This document shows positions 1-5,781 of a stretch of DNA of 7,798 nt, piece after piece. Numbering within the stretch: position 1 is the first letter of the stretch; the number at the start of each line of letters is the position of its first letter. A model generated the notes under the pieces. The model worked only from the letters and a program-made list of their open reading frames with translations. It searched no databases and was not told the origin of the DNA. The position numbers were made by a program, and so were the translations under genes. Source of the DNA: an uncultured Bacteroidota bacterium (GTDB lineage: Bacteria > Bacteroidota > Bacteroidia > Chitinophagales > Chitinophagaceae); contig CAIWKU010000415.1 of NCBI GenBank assembly GCA_903913355.1, positions 1-7,798 on the forward strand, in the 5' to 3' direction.

Positions 1-1
1 C

Positions 2-718
2 GAAGAGCGAAGAAAATTCATAGATACCATCCTATCTCAAATTGATAAAACTTATCTACAACACCTTATTGATTATACCAAACTGCTTCAACAAAGAAAC
101 AGTCTGCTGAAACAATCCGCGGAATCCGGGAAACTGGATGAAGCCCTTTTCCAGATAATCACCGATCAATTATGCAAAAAAGGAGATTATCTATTTATTA
201 TCAGAAAAGAATTTTTGGCTGATTTTTTGCCCCTTGCACGTGAAATCTATGAACGTATTGCCGGAAAAAATGATGGTTTACAGTTGCAATATGACAGTCG
301 CTTATTACAGGATTCATTGGAAGAATTATTAAAAATAAATAAACAAAAAGATCTCATACTGCAAAGAACTACGGTTGGTATCCATCGGGATGATCTTTCT
401 TTTTATATGGGAGAAGCTGCTTTTAAAGCTGAAGCATCGCAGGGACAAAGAAAAAGCCTGCTTTTTGCCCTTAAACTCGCGGAATGGCAGGTGCTAAAAG
501 ATAAAAAAGGGTTTACCCCTATCCTCTTGCTCGACGATGTATTTGAAAAACTTGATGAACAAAGGATGTTTCAATTACTCCACTGGGTTTGCACCGAAAG
601 CGACGGACAGGTATTCATCACCGACACCCATTCCCAAAGACTACAAACCCAATTAGAAAATACGAAAACACCCTTCCAACTAATCAATCTGCCCAATCTA
701 GAAGACCTATTAATCTAA
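2..718 (+). CDS. recF: DNA replication/repair protein RecF, 3' part (5' end outside window)
   Basis: RecF is a cytoplasmic SMC-like ABC ATPase that acts with RecO and RecR to load RecA at single-strand gaps. The reading frame is open from base 2, so the gene enters from the left edge. About 238 codons remain, and roughly the first 120 residues, with the Walker A loop, are missing. The fragment opens with EERRKFID, followed by YTKLLQQRNSLLK, the conserved RecF pattern after the first lobe. The ABC signature SQGQRKS lies at 437-457. Walker B and D-loop, LLLDDVFEKLDEQR, follow from about 524, and then the switch segment VFITDTH. The TTG at 215 is an internal Leu codon, not a start. The stop is TAA at 716-718. 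The DciA-like gene follows on the same strand, a neighbourhood also seen near recF in other bacteria. Identification is secure; nothing looks degraded. Confidence 0.95.
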   Translation, partial: EERRKFIDTILSQIDKTYLQHLIDYTKLLQQRNSLLKQSAESGKLDEALFQIITDQLCKKGDYLFIIRKEFLADFLPLAREIYERIAGKNDGLQLQYDSRLLQDSLEELLKINKQKDLILQRTTVGIHRDDLSFYMGEAAFKAEASQGQRKSLLFALKLAEWQVLKDKKGFTPILLLDDVFEKLDEQRMFQLLHWVCTESDGQVFITDTHSQRLQTQLENTKTPFQLINLPNLEDLLI

Positions 719-773
719 AAGAAGTTATTTCCCCATTCTCATCTCAATTACCCGGGATGAATTTTCAAATTCA

Positions 774-796
774 CAAATTTTCAAATTTTCAAATTC
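774..796. repeat. Period-8 CAAATTTT tandem repeat
   Basis: Between recF and the DciA-like gene the unit CAAATTTT runs in perfect 8-bp register from 774 for almost three copies. A related TTTTCAAATT occurs just before, at 762-771. The unit is partly self-complementary (AAATTT). I recall similar TTTTCAAATTTTCAAATT strings between genes in Bacteroidota genomes, so it may be one copy of a dispersed repeat; that is memory, not shown here. It lies 21 bp before the chosen DciA start and, if translated, would have to be part of an implausible N-terminal extension. Confidence 0.6.
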
Positions 797-816
797 CCTT
801 TCCGTATTTTTACCCC

Positions 817-1098
817 ATGTCTGAACTTCATATCGGCGATGCCATTAAAGGATTCCTCAATAAAAGCCATTTACGTAATGGTATCCGTGCCGTGCAGATA
901 GAAGAAATCTGGGAAGAGTTAATGGGGAAAACCATTGCGAAATACACCGACAAAATTCAGATCATCCAGCAAAAGTTATTTATTCAAACTGCGGTGGGCC
1001 CTTTAAAAAACGAATTGATGTTTCAAAAACCCCAGATCATTGCCCGTATAAATGAAGCATTTGGAGAAAAAGTTATCGACGAAGTCATTATACAATAA
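817..1098 (+). CDS. dciA: DUF721 / DciA-like protein, 93 aa
   Basis: DUF721 proteins include DciA, the loader or operator of the replicative helicase DnaB in bacteria that lack DnaC/DnaI. The 93-residue product is essentially one DUF721 domain. It has the N-terminal helix with IEEIWEELMGKTIAKYT (W32, G37), then the strand KLFIQT, then GPLKNELMFQKPQIIARINE (61-80) and the closing VIDEVII. The start at 817 (MSELHIGD) gives the usual short Bacteroidota form. An in-frame ATG at 757 would add 20 residues encoded largely by the CAAATTTT repeat, and the frame remains open further back only as a shadow of recF. No Shine-Dalgarno is visible, which is normal for this phylum. Location directly after recF supports a replication role. 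The family is certain; the DciA function is inferred from the domain. Confidence 0.85.
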   Translation: MSELHIGDAIKGFLNKSHLRNGIRAVQIEEIWEELMGKTIAKYTDKIQIIQQKLFIQTAVGPLKNELMFQKPQIIARINEAFGEKVIDEVIIQ

Positions 1099-1135
1099 CT
1101 CACACAACCTCTACCCTCCTCTAACGCGTAACCCA

Positions 1136-2182
1136 CTACCCCACCCGCACCCTCGGGTCCACAATTCCATATAATAGATCAGCTAAAATATTTACCAGAA
1201 TAAAAAAGGTAGCTGTAATCAGCACACTCCCCATCACTACCGGGAAATCCAGTTTCTCTAATGCATCTACCGTTACTTTACCAATACCCTTCCAGCCAAA
1301 AATATATTCTACAAAAAAAGCTCCGGCCAATAATTCGGCAAACCAACCGGTAATCGCTGTAATCACCGGATTCAATGCATTACGTAAAGCATGCCGGAAT
1401 ATAACGGCCTTTTGTGTGAGTCCCTTTGCATAAGCAGTTCTGATATAATCCTGGTCAAGAATATCCAGCATGGCACTACGGGTGAGTTGGGTAATAATGG
1501 CCAATGGGCGTATCCCCAAAGTAATGGCCGGAAGTATCAGGTTTCGTAACTGAAGTTGCCTGCCCGTAAAAGGATCCATAGAAAACAAACTACCCGTCAT
1601 GTGTAGACCAGTATATTCACTCAGAACAAACCCAAATAAATAGGCCAAAACAATACCCATAAAAAATGATGGGGCAGATATCCCCAAAACACTCGCAAAT
1701 ACAGAAGAAGTATCCATCCAGGTATTTTGCTTAACTGCCGCCAGCACTCCTAATAATATACCGAGAATAGTAGCCAGTAACATGGCAGCAACTGCAAGCA
1801 GAATGGTACCTGGAAGTGCTTCCAGTAATACTTGTGAGACATCTTTTTTAGATTGATACGATCTTCTCAGGTAAGGTAATTTGATGCCCACCTTTGTTGA
1901 CGAGCCCCAAAAAAATCCTTTTAATTGCTTTTTTTCAATATCCGATTTCGAATAAACAGAAACCGGAGATACATCATTGAGATAATACAAGAATTGCTTC
2001 CATTTCGGCTGGTCGAGCGCCAGTTCTTTGCGGATATTTTTAATGGTTGTGCTATCCCCGCTTTGTCCCAACACTAACCTGGCTGGATCTCCAAAACCCT
2101 GGAACAAAAAGAATACAACAATCACCACCCCTAACAAAACCAATACTCCATAAGCAATTTTGCGGGTGAGAAAAGATAGCAT
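1136..2182 (-). CDS. DppB-type ABC transporter permease (peptide/nickel family)
   Basis: This is an inner-membrane permease subunit of the binding-protein-dependent dipeptide/oligopeptide/nickel family (BPD_transp_1), 348 aa. TM1 is at about 8-29, with five more membrane segments from about 126-150 to 313-337. The cytoplasmic EAA loop that docks the ATPase is clear: YIRTAYAKGLTQKAVIFRHA at 246-265, followed by LRNALNPVIT. The C-terminus ILADLLYGIVDPRVRVG is the family signature. Between TM1 and TM2 an extended extracytoplasmic stretch (about 65-115, with KLPYLRRSYQSKKD) is longer than in Escherichia coli DppB. I recall this as usual for Bacteroidota homologues. No DppC, ATPase or binding protein lies nearby, so the partners are encoded elsewhere or outside the window. 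It is the last gene of the minus-strand run, 14 bp after BT_3928. The substrate cannot be read from sequence. Confidence 0.92.
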   Translation of the reverse strand: MLSFLTRKIAYGVLVLLGVVIVVFFLFQGFGDPARLVLGQSGDSTTIKNIRKELALDQPKWKQFLYYLNDVSPVSVYSKSDIEKKQLKGFFWGSSTKVGIKLPYLRRSYQSKKDVSQVLLEALPGTILLAVAAMLLATILGILLGVLAAVKQNTWMDTSSVFASVLGISAPSFFMGIVLAYLFGFVLSEYTGLHMTGSLFSMDPFTGRQLQLRNLILPAITLGIRPLAIITQLTRSAMLDILDQDYIRTAYAKGLTQKAVIFRHALRNALNPVITAITGWFAELLAGAFFVEYIFGWKGIGKVTVDALEKLDFPVVMGSVLITATFFILVNILADLLYGIVDPRVRVG

Positions 2183-2196
2183 AGGGTCGCTTAGTT

Positions 2197-3300
2197 TTAT
2201 TGGCCGTTTATTATCCGAATCAATGCATCCGCATCAGCATAACTGAACTTTTCGAGTATAGTGGCTTCCTGCATCAAACAAAATGTTGGGTTTACCCTTG
2301 CAGCTGTTTTTAATACGGTTGCATCGCAGGTGATGATGGTAAGATTACCAAATAAAGAACGGGCTTTCTCAACATCAGCAGTAACCAGTATTACGGGAAT
2401 CTGTTTTTCTTTTGCTGCCTGAATGGTTTTTACCAGTTGTGGATTCCAGTCATCCGTATGTTTTATTTCCTTGGCAAGAATCAAAATATATTTCCCTTTT
2501 TGCGCAAAAATAGCAGCGGTTGTATCGGCACCGCCCTGACCATGCAATGAAAAGTCCGCAATTTTGGCCTGTAATCCATTGCCTTTTTTTACGAGTTTGT
2601 CCGCCCTGTTTTCGTATTCATAGGTTGAATCAAAATCTGCGGGGAAATGATCCTGATCAAAACTGATTTCTTTTCCTGCTTTCTTATAAGTAAACAGTAT
2701 CGCAAAACTATCCGGTATGGCACCCTCGGGCGTTTTCATTTGCTGAACAATATTGTTCCCTTTTTTATAAGGAAGACAGTCGATAAAAGGCAGGTGCCTC
2801 AATACATAAAACTGACCTGCAGTAGCTGTAATGGTTACAACCAGTAAAATCAGGATGGCCGTTCCTTGTTTAAAAAAAGAATGGATTTTAGACAATGAAC
2901 CCATTATGATCAGTATGAGTACCAGCAACAAAAGATCTTTGCCAAATGACTGGGCGGGTGTTAATGGAAGACAGTCTCCAAAACAACCACATGTTTTTAT
3001 TTTACCGGAAAATAATGCATAGCCCGTCAGGAAACTGAAGAAGATAATCAGTATTAAAAGTAGCCAGCTGAATAATTTCATTCGCCATCCTATGATTACT
3101 GCAACGCCTGCCAATATTTCAAACACATTCATGAGGATAGATAAAGCCAGCGTATATCCATGAAAGCCGCTCAGGTTCCAGACTTCAAAGAATTCCTGCA
3201 TCTTATAACTGAGCCCTAATGGATCGTTAGCTTTGATTAATCCTGAAAAGATAAACAGTAACCCAACAAACCAACGGATAATAATTATCAGATTTTTCAT
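2197..3300 (-). CDS. BT_3928-family membrane protein: DoxX/MauE-like domain plus C-terminal domain
   Basis: The 367-residue protein has an N-terminal DoxX/MauE-like four-helix membrane unit. Helices lie at about 5-22, 48-72, 76-97 and 122-136, with the family opening RWFVGLLFIFSGLIKANDPL. A fifth helix is at about 147-164. The loop before the fourth helix carries CGCFGDC (C104, C106, C110), like the cysteine motif of MauE proteins. A further cysteine lies in HLPFIDCLPYKKG (C175), just after the last helix. The remaining 200 residues are soluble and probably extracytoplasmic. The segment YILILAKEI then PVILVTAD looks like alternating beta strands and helices, vaguely thioredoxin-like. The family is conserved in Bacteroidota, without a function known to me. 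The cysteines suggest thiol or disulfide chemistry, which is inference. The gene starts 7 bp after DUF1599 and precedes the permease by 14 bp, so the three are probably cotranscribed. Confidence 0.88.
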   Translation of the reverse strand: MKNLIIIIRWFVGLLFIFSGLIKANDPLGLSYKMQEFFEVWNLSGFHGYTLALSILMNVFEILAGVAVIIGWRMKLFSWLLLILIIFFSFLTGYALFSGKIKTCGCFGDCLPLTPAQSFGKDLLLLVLILIIMGSLSKIHSFFKQGTAILILLVVTITATAGQFYVLRHLPFIDCLPYKKGNNIVQQMKTPEGAIPDSFAILFTYKKAGKEISFDQDHFPADFDSTYEYENRADKLVKKGNGLQAKIADFSLHGQGGADTTAAIFAQKGKYILILAKEIKHTDDWNPQLVKTIQAAKEKQIPVILVTADVEKARSLFGNLTIITCDATVLKTAARVNPTFCLMQEATILEKFSYADADALIRIINGQ

Positions 3301-3307
3301 ACTTAGA

Positions 3308-3853
3308 TCAGTGTTTTCCTTCTTCTATTAAAATTAGTGCAAATACGCTGTAGTTGATAATATCTACATAATTGGCATCTATCCCTTCACTAATCAGGGT
3401 TATTCCATCATTACTCAGAATTTGTTTAATGCGCATCAGTTTCATCAATATCAGGTCGGCAAAACTCTGCTGGCTCATTTCGCGCCAGGCTTCTCCATAA
3501 TCATGGTTTTTATCGAGCATGGTATTCTTTGCAAAATTTACTTTTTGCTGATACAATACTTCCACTTTTTCAACTGCCAGTTCTTCTACCATAGACTGGC
3601 CCAGTTCCAACTGCATTAAACCGATAACAGCATAATTCAGGATACCTTTGAATTCAGAAGGTATATCATCCCCCACTTTCTGCGTATGCAGATCCTGGAT
3701 GGTTCTGATGCGAAGTGCTTTAATAAATATCTGGTCAACCACGGAAATGGTTCTCAATACACGCCATGCCGTACCATAGTCACGGGTTTTCTTAATAAAT
3801 ATATCCCTGCATTGCTCAATGGCTTTGTCGTACTGCTGATTCGTATCCTTCAT
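3308..3853 (-). CDS. DUF1599 protein with two tandem copies of the domain
   Basis: This is an all-helical cytoplasmic protein of 181 aa with no signal peptide or membrane segment. It is built from two copies of the DUF1599 unit. Copy 1 (about 11-83) has KKTRDYGTAWRVL, then IKALRIR, then FKGILNYAVIGLMQLE. Copy 2 (about 104-176) has DKNHDYGEAWREM, then LMKLMRIK, then YVDIINYSVFALILIE. Shared residues sit at near-constant offset: Y26/Y119, W30/W123, R48/R141 (93 apart) and N73/N167 (94 apart). I recall this Pfam domain also being called nucleotide-modification-associated domain 1 because phage relatives occur near base-modification genes. No activity is known to me for the Bacteroidota form. It is the first gene of the minus-strand run and is divergent from folP. 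The ATG at 3853 fits the first helix. Confidence 0.88.
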   Translation of the reverse strand: MKDTNQQYDKAIEQCRDIFIKKTRDYGTAWRVLRTISVVDQIFIKALRIRTIQDLHTQKVGDDIPSEFKGILNYAVIGLMQLELGQSMVEELAVEKVEVLYQQKVNFAKNTMLDKNHDYGEAWREMSQQSFADLILMKLMRIKQILSNDGITLISEGIDANYVDIINYSVFALILIEEGKH

Positions 3854-3883
3854 TTTTAATGACCGCTTTGTTTGCTTAGGTAA

Positions 3884-3891
3884 TATCTTTG
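3884..3891 (+). promoter_or_regulatory. Candidate folP promoter, -7 element TATCTTTG
   Basis: TATCTTTG matches the Bacteroidota -7 consensus TAnnTTTG at every fixed position and ends 30 bp before the folP ATG, so a start near 3898 would give a leader of about 24 nt. The -33 TTTG is not at canonical spacing; the nearest TTTG copies, at 3867-3874, are too close. No equally good element for the divergent DUF1599 gene is visible in the 68-bp gap. The call rests on the -7 box alone. Confidence 0.45.
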
Positions 3892-3921
3892 AAGAGAATG
3901 CAAGATAATTGAATACCGACT

Positions 3922-4755
3922 ATGTTTACACTTAACTGCCGGGGAAGATTATTGGTGATCAGCCAGCCCATTGTGATGGGGATAATCAATACCACACCCG
4001 ATTCGTTTTACAGCAACAGCCGACATGCTTCTGTTGAAACTGCGCTGAAACAGGCCGGGCAAATGATTTTGGAAGGGGCAACCATCCTGGATATTGGCGG
4101 ACAAAGCACCAGACCGGGCAGCACCCCCCTGAGCCAGGAAGAGGAAAACAGCAGGGTTTTGCCGGTGATAGAAGCAATTAGAAAACAGTTTCCCGATATC
4201 TATCTATCCATAGACACTTACCAGGCTGGGGTGGCTAAAAAAGCAGTTGATGCAGGGGCCGATATCATCAATGATATCAGCGGGGGATCTTTTGATCCGA
4301 ATATGCTTTCAACGGTTGCAGAACTAGGCGTTCCCTATGTATGTATGCATATAAAGGGTGATTCCCATTCTATGCACCATGAACAAACCTATACAGATAT
4401 TACCCAGGAAGTACTTGATTATTTTATACACCGAACAGCGGATTGTATCAACCAGGGAATCAAAGATATTATCATTGACCCTGGTTTTGGGTTCAGCAAA
4501 AATAGCCAACAGAATTTCCTTCTTTTAAAAGATCTGGAAGTGTTCCATATCCTCCAAAAACCTTTACTATTCGGCATTTCCAGGAAATCAACTATCTACA
4601 AAACATTGGGCATCACCCCCGAAGAATCACTGAATGGAACCACGGTACTCAATACTGCCGCCCTCCTAAAAGGAGCGCATATTCTAAGGGTACATGATGT
4701 GAGGGAAGCTGTGGAAGCGATCAAACTGGTAAATCAATTAACAATTAATAATTAA
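3922..4755 (+). CDS. folP: Dihydropteroate synthase
   Basis: This cytoplasmic TIM-barrel enzyme joins 6-hydroxymethyl-dihydropterin pyrophosphate to p-aminobenzoate to make dihydropteroate in folate synthesis; it is the sulfonamide target. All family motifs appear in order over 277 aa: MGIINTTPDSF near the N-terminus, ILDIGGQSTRPGS (the pterin/pABA loop), YLSIDTY, INDISGG, VCMHIKG, IIDPGFGFSKN, LLFGISRKS, LNGTT and the closing ILRVHDVREAVEAIK. The length is normal. The ATG at 3922 lies 8 codons before the first conserved strand, and no Shine-Dalgarno is visible. The last codons (QLTINN) are written in a TTAACAATTAATAATTAA repeat and may be a late, repeat-derived tail. It is divergent from DUF1599 and convergent with the FKBP gene. 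In the Bacteroides genomes I remember, folP is followed by the diadenylate cyclase gene cdaA, which is absent here. Confidence 0.97.
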   Translation: MFTLNCRGRLLVISQPIVMGIINTTPDSFYSNSRHASVETALKQAGQMILEGATILDIGGQSTRPGSTPLSQEEENSRVLPVIEAIRKQFPDIYLSIDTYQAGVAKKAVDAGADIINDISGGSFDPNMLSTVAELGVPYVCMHIKGDSHSMHHEQTYTDITQEVLDYFIHRTADCINQGIKDIIIDPGFGFSKNSQQNFLLLKDLEVFHILQKPLLFGISRKSTIYKTLGITPEESLNGTTVLNTAALLKGAHILRVHDVREAVEAIKLVNQLTINN

Positions 4756-4760
4756 CAATT
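4737..4760. repeat. Direct repeat ATTAACAATT overlapping the folP stop
   Basis: ATTAACAATT occurs at 4737-4746 and again at 4751-4760, separated by AATA. The core TTAACAATTA returns at 4779-4788 and, inverted, at 4805-4814 inside the neighbouring hairpin. The first copy encodes part of the folP C-terminus and the second contains most of its stop codon. Repeats of this type are, from memory, common in Bacteroidota intergenic DNA. Confidence 0.65.
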
Positions 4761-4773
4761 TTCCTAAACGAAA

Positions 4774-4819
4774 AAGAGTTAACAATTAGCTTCATCAAAA
4801 TGGCTAATTGTTAACTCTT
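4774..4819 (-). terminator. Hairpin with 17-bp perfect stem, probable terminator between folP and FKBP genes
   Basis: The arm 4774-4790 (AAGAGTTAACAATTAGC) is perfectly complementary to 4803-4819, with a 12-nt loop. In the minus direction the stem runs into five T residues (complement of A4771-4775), so it looks like an intrinsic terminator for the nrnA-FKBP transcript, about 33 nt after the FKBP stop. In the plus direction no T run follows, though the stem could still stop or stabilise the folP mRNA. The stem is built from the same TTAACAATTA motif that repeats upstream. Confidence 0.65.
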
Positions 4820-4821
4820 CG

Positions 4822-4853
4822 AATTAATAATTAATAATTATTAATTATTAATT
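4822..4853. repeat. 32-bp perfect A/T-only palindrome
   Basis: The segment is made of AATTAATAATTAATAA followed immediately by its exact reverse complement, centred between 4837 and 4838, with no unpaired base and no G or C. Its right end reaches into the FKBP stop codon (4852-4854). It could form a cruciform or a small loop hairpin in RNA. It sits 2 bp beyond the GC-containing terminator hairpin. Confidence 0.8.
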
Positions 4854-5778
4854 ACTTCTTATGTGGGTTCACCGGAGCCTGCTGTGGTTGTGCAGCAGCG
4901 GGTTTAGGGATATCTACATCCAGTACTTCAATATCGAAAACCAGGTTACTGTAGGCTGGCATAACTGGAGGTTGACCTTGCTGACCATAAGCCAACATAG
5001 CCGGAACAAAGATTTTTCCTTTTCCGCCTTTACCAAACATACGCAGACCTTCGTCCATTCCTTTGATAACACCACCCTGACCGGCAACACCAATGAGTAC
5101 ATTCAAAGGTTGGTTATTAGGCCCGGCTTTATCCATATTGGAATCAAATACTTTTCCGCTGATAAAAGCACCTCTATACATAACTTTAGCTTCTTTCCCA
5201 GAATCTGCTTTTGCTGCATCACCTGCGTTTTGTACTTCTACCAAAGCGCCAGATGGAGTAGAAACAGTTTTTACACCAAGTTTAGCTGCATATTCTTTTA
5301 ATGTTTTGATCTCTCTTTGTGTTTCCAGATCAACTTCTTTCTGCACATCAGCATTGGCTTCGATCTGAGAATTGAACACTTTCAGGATTTCCACTCTTCC
5401 TTTAATCATATCCTTCTGGTGGAACATATTACTATATTCAAGTTGACCCAGTTTTTTCAGGCTATCCACACTTAAAACAAATTCAACTTTATCACCCACC
5501 GCACATTTGGTAATTACCTCCAGGAAACTATGTTTAGTAGCTCTGGCGGTATCAAGAACCATATAGGCTGGGATATGACCAAAAGAAGTATTGATAACAG
5601 TATCCTTAGGCGGAATTTTGTATTCAATATTAAACTTCACATACTGACCCTGTTTTAACTTCTCATTACTTCCTCCTTTGGTGATCTTATAAGTAACACC
5701 TGAAGGGGTTTTTTCGTATTGGTTACAGCTTGCAAGCAATACAATCGCTAATAAAAGCGTGGTAGTTGTTCTCATCAT
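4852..5778 (-). CDS. FKBP-type peptidyl-prolyl isomerase lipoprotein with two FKBP-like domains
   Basis: This is a predicted lipoprotein of 308 aa. The signal peptide MMRTTTTLLLAIVLLASC ends in a lipobox with Cys18. An N-terminal FKBP-like fold (about 27-135) retains the strand pattern (GVTYKITKGG, VGDKVEFVLSVDSL) but has lost the usual FD, VI.GW and YG residues, so it is probably a binding or chaperone domain. A charged helical linker (about 136-165) leads to a C-terminal FKBP domain (about 168-288). That domain has Y201, F211-D212, VIKGMDEGL (237-245), AYG (263-265) and VFDIEVL. The tryptophan of the canonical VIxGW is Met241. The tail from 291 is rich in Pro, Gln and Ala and ends NPHKK. 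The likely role is prolyl isomerisation or folding of envelope proteins in the periplasm. It starts 3 bp after nrnA. Two consecutive ATG codons make the exact start ambiguous by one residue. Confidence 0.92.
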   Translation of the reverse strand: MMRTTTTLLLAIVLLASCNQYEKTPSGVTYKITKGGSNEKLKQGQYVKFNIEYKIPPKDTVINTSFGHIPAYMVLDTARATKHSFLEVITKCAVGDKVEFVLSVDSLKKLGQLEYSNMFHQKDMIKGRVEILKVFNSQIEANADVQKEVDLETQREIKTLKEYAAKLGVKTVSTPSGALVEVQNAGDAAKADSGKEAKVMYRGAFISGKVFDSNMDKAGPNNQPLNVLIGVAGQGGVIKGMDEGLRMFGKGGKGKIFVPAMLAYGQQGQPPVMPAYSNLVFDIEVLDVDIPKPAAAQPQQAPVNPHKK

Positions 5779-5781
5779 TTT

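Noticed and set aside
215..217. TTG as a start for recF
   Set aside because: Conserved RecF sequence continues upstream in frame to base 2, so the codon is an internal leucine.
805..812. TATTTTTA as a promoter -7 element for the DciA-like gene
   Set aside because: It ends 4 bp before the ATG, leaving no room for a leader, and lacks the final G of the consensus.
589..816. Longer DciA-like protein starting at TTG 589 or ATG 757
   Set aside because: The first part overlaps recF in another frame and the second is encoded by repeat DNA. The conserved domain begins right at the 817 start.
1099..1135. Terminator between the convergent DciA-like and permease genes
   Set aside because: The 37-bp C-rich gap contains no inverted repeat of useful length and no T run on either strand.
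3986..4509. Two short minus-strand open frames (3986-4177 and 4324-4509)
   Set aside because: Both are antisense to well-conserved folP sequence and show no family features.
4737..4853. CRISPR-like or IS-end interpretation of the repeat cluster
   Set aside because: There are no regularly spaced repeats with unique spacers, no transposase remnant and no flanking target-site duplication that I can identify.
4861..5301. Plus-strand open frame of 146 codons
   Set aside because: It lies wholly antisense to the FKBP lipoprotein, whose signal peptide, domains and stop are all clear. The translated product has no recognisable pattern.
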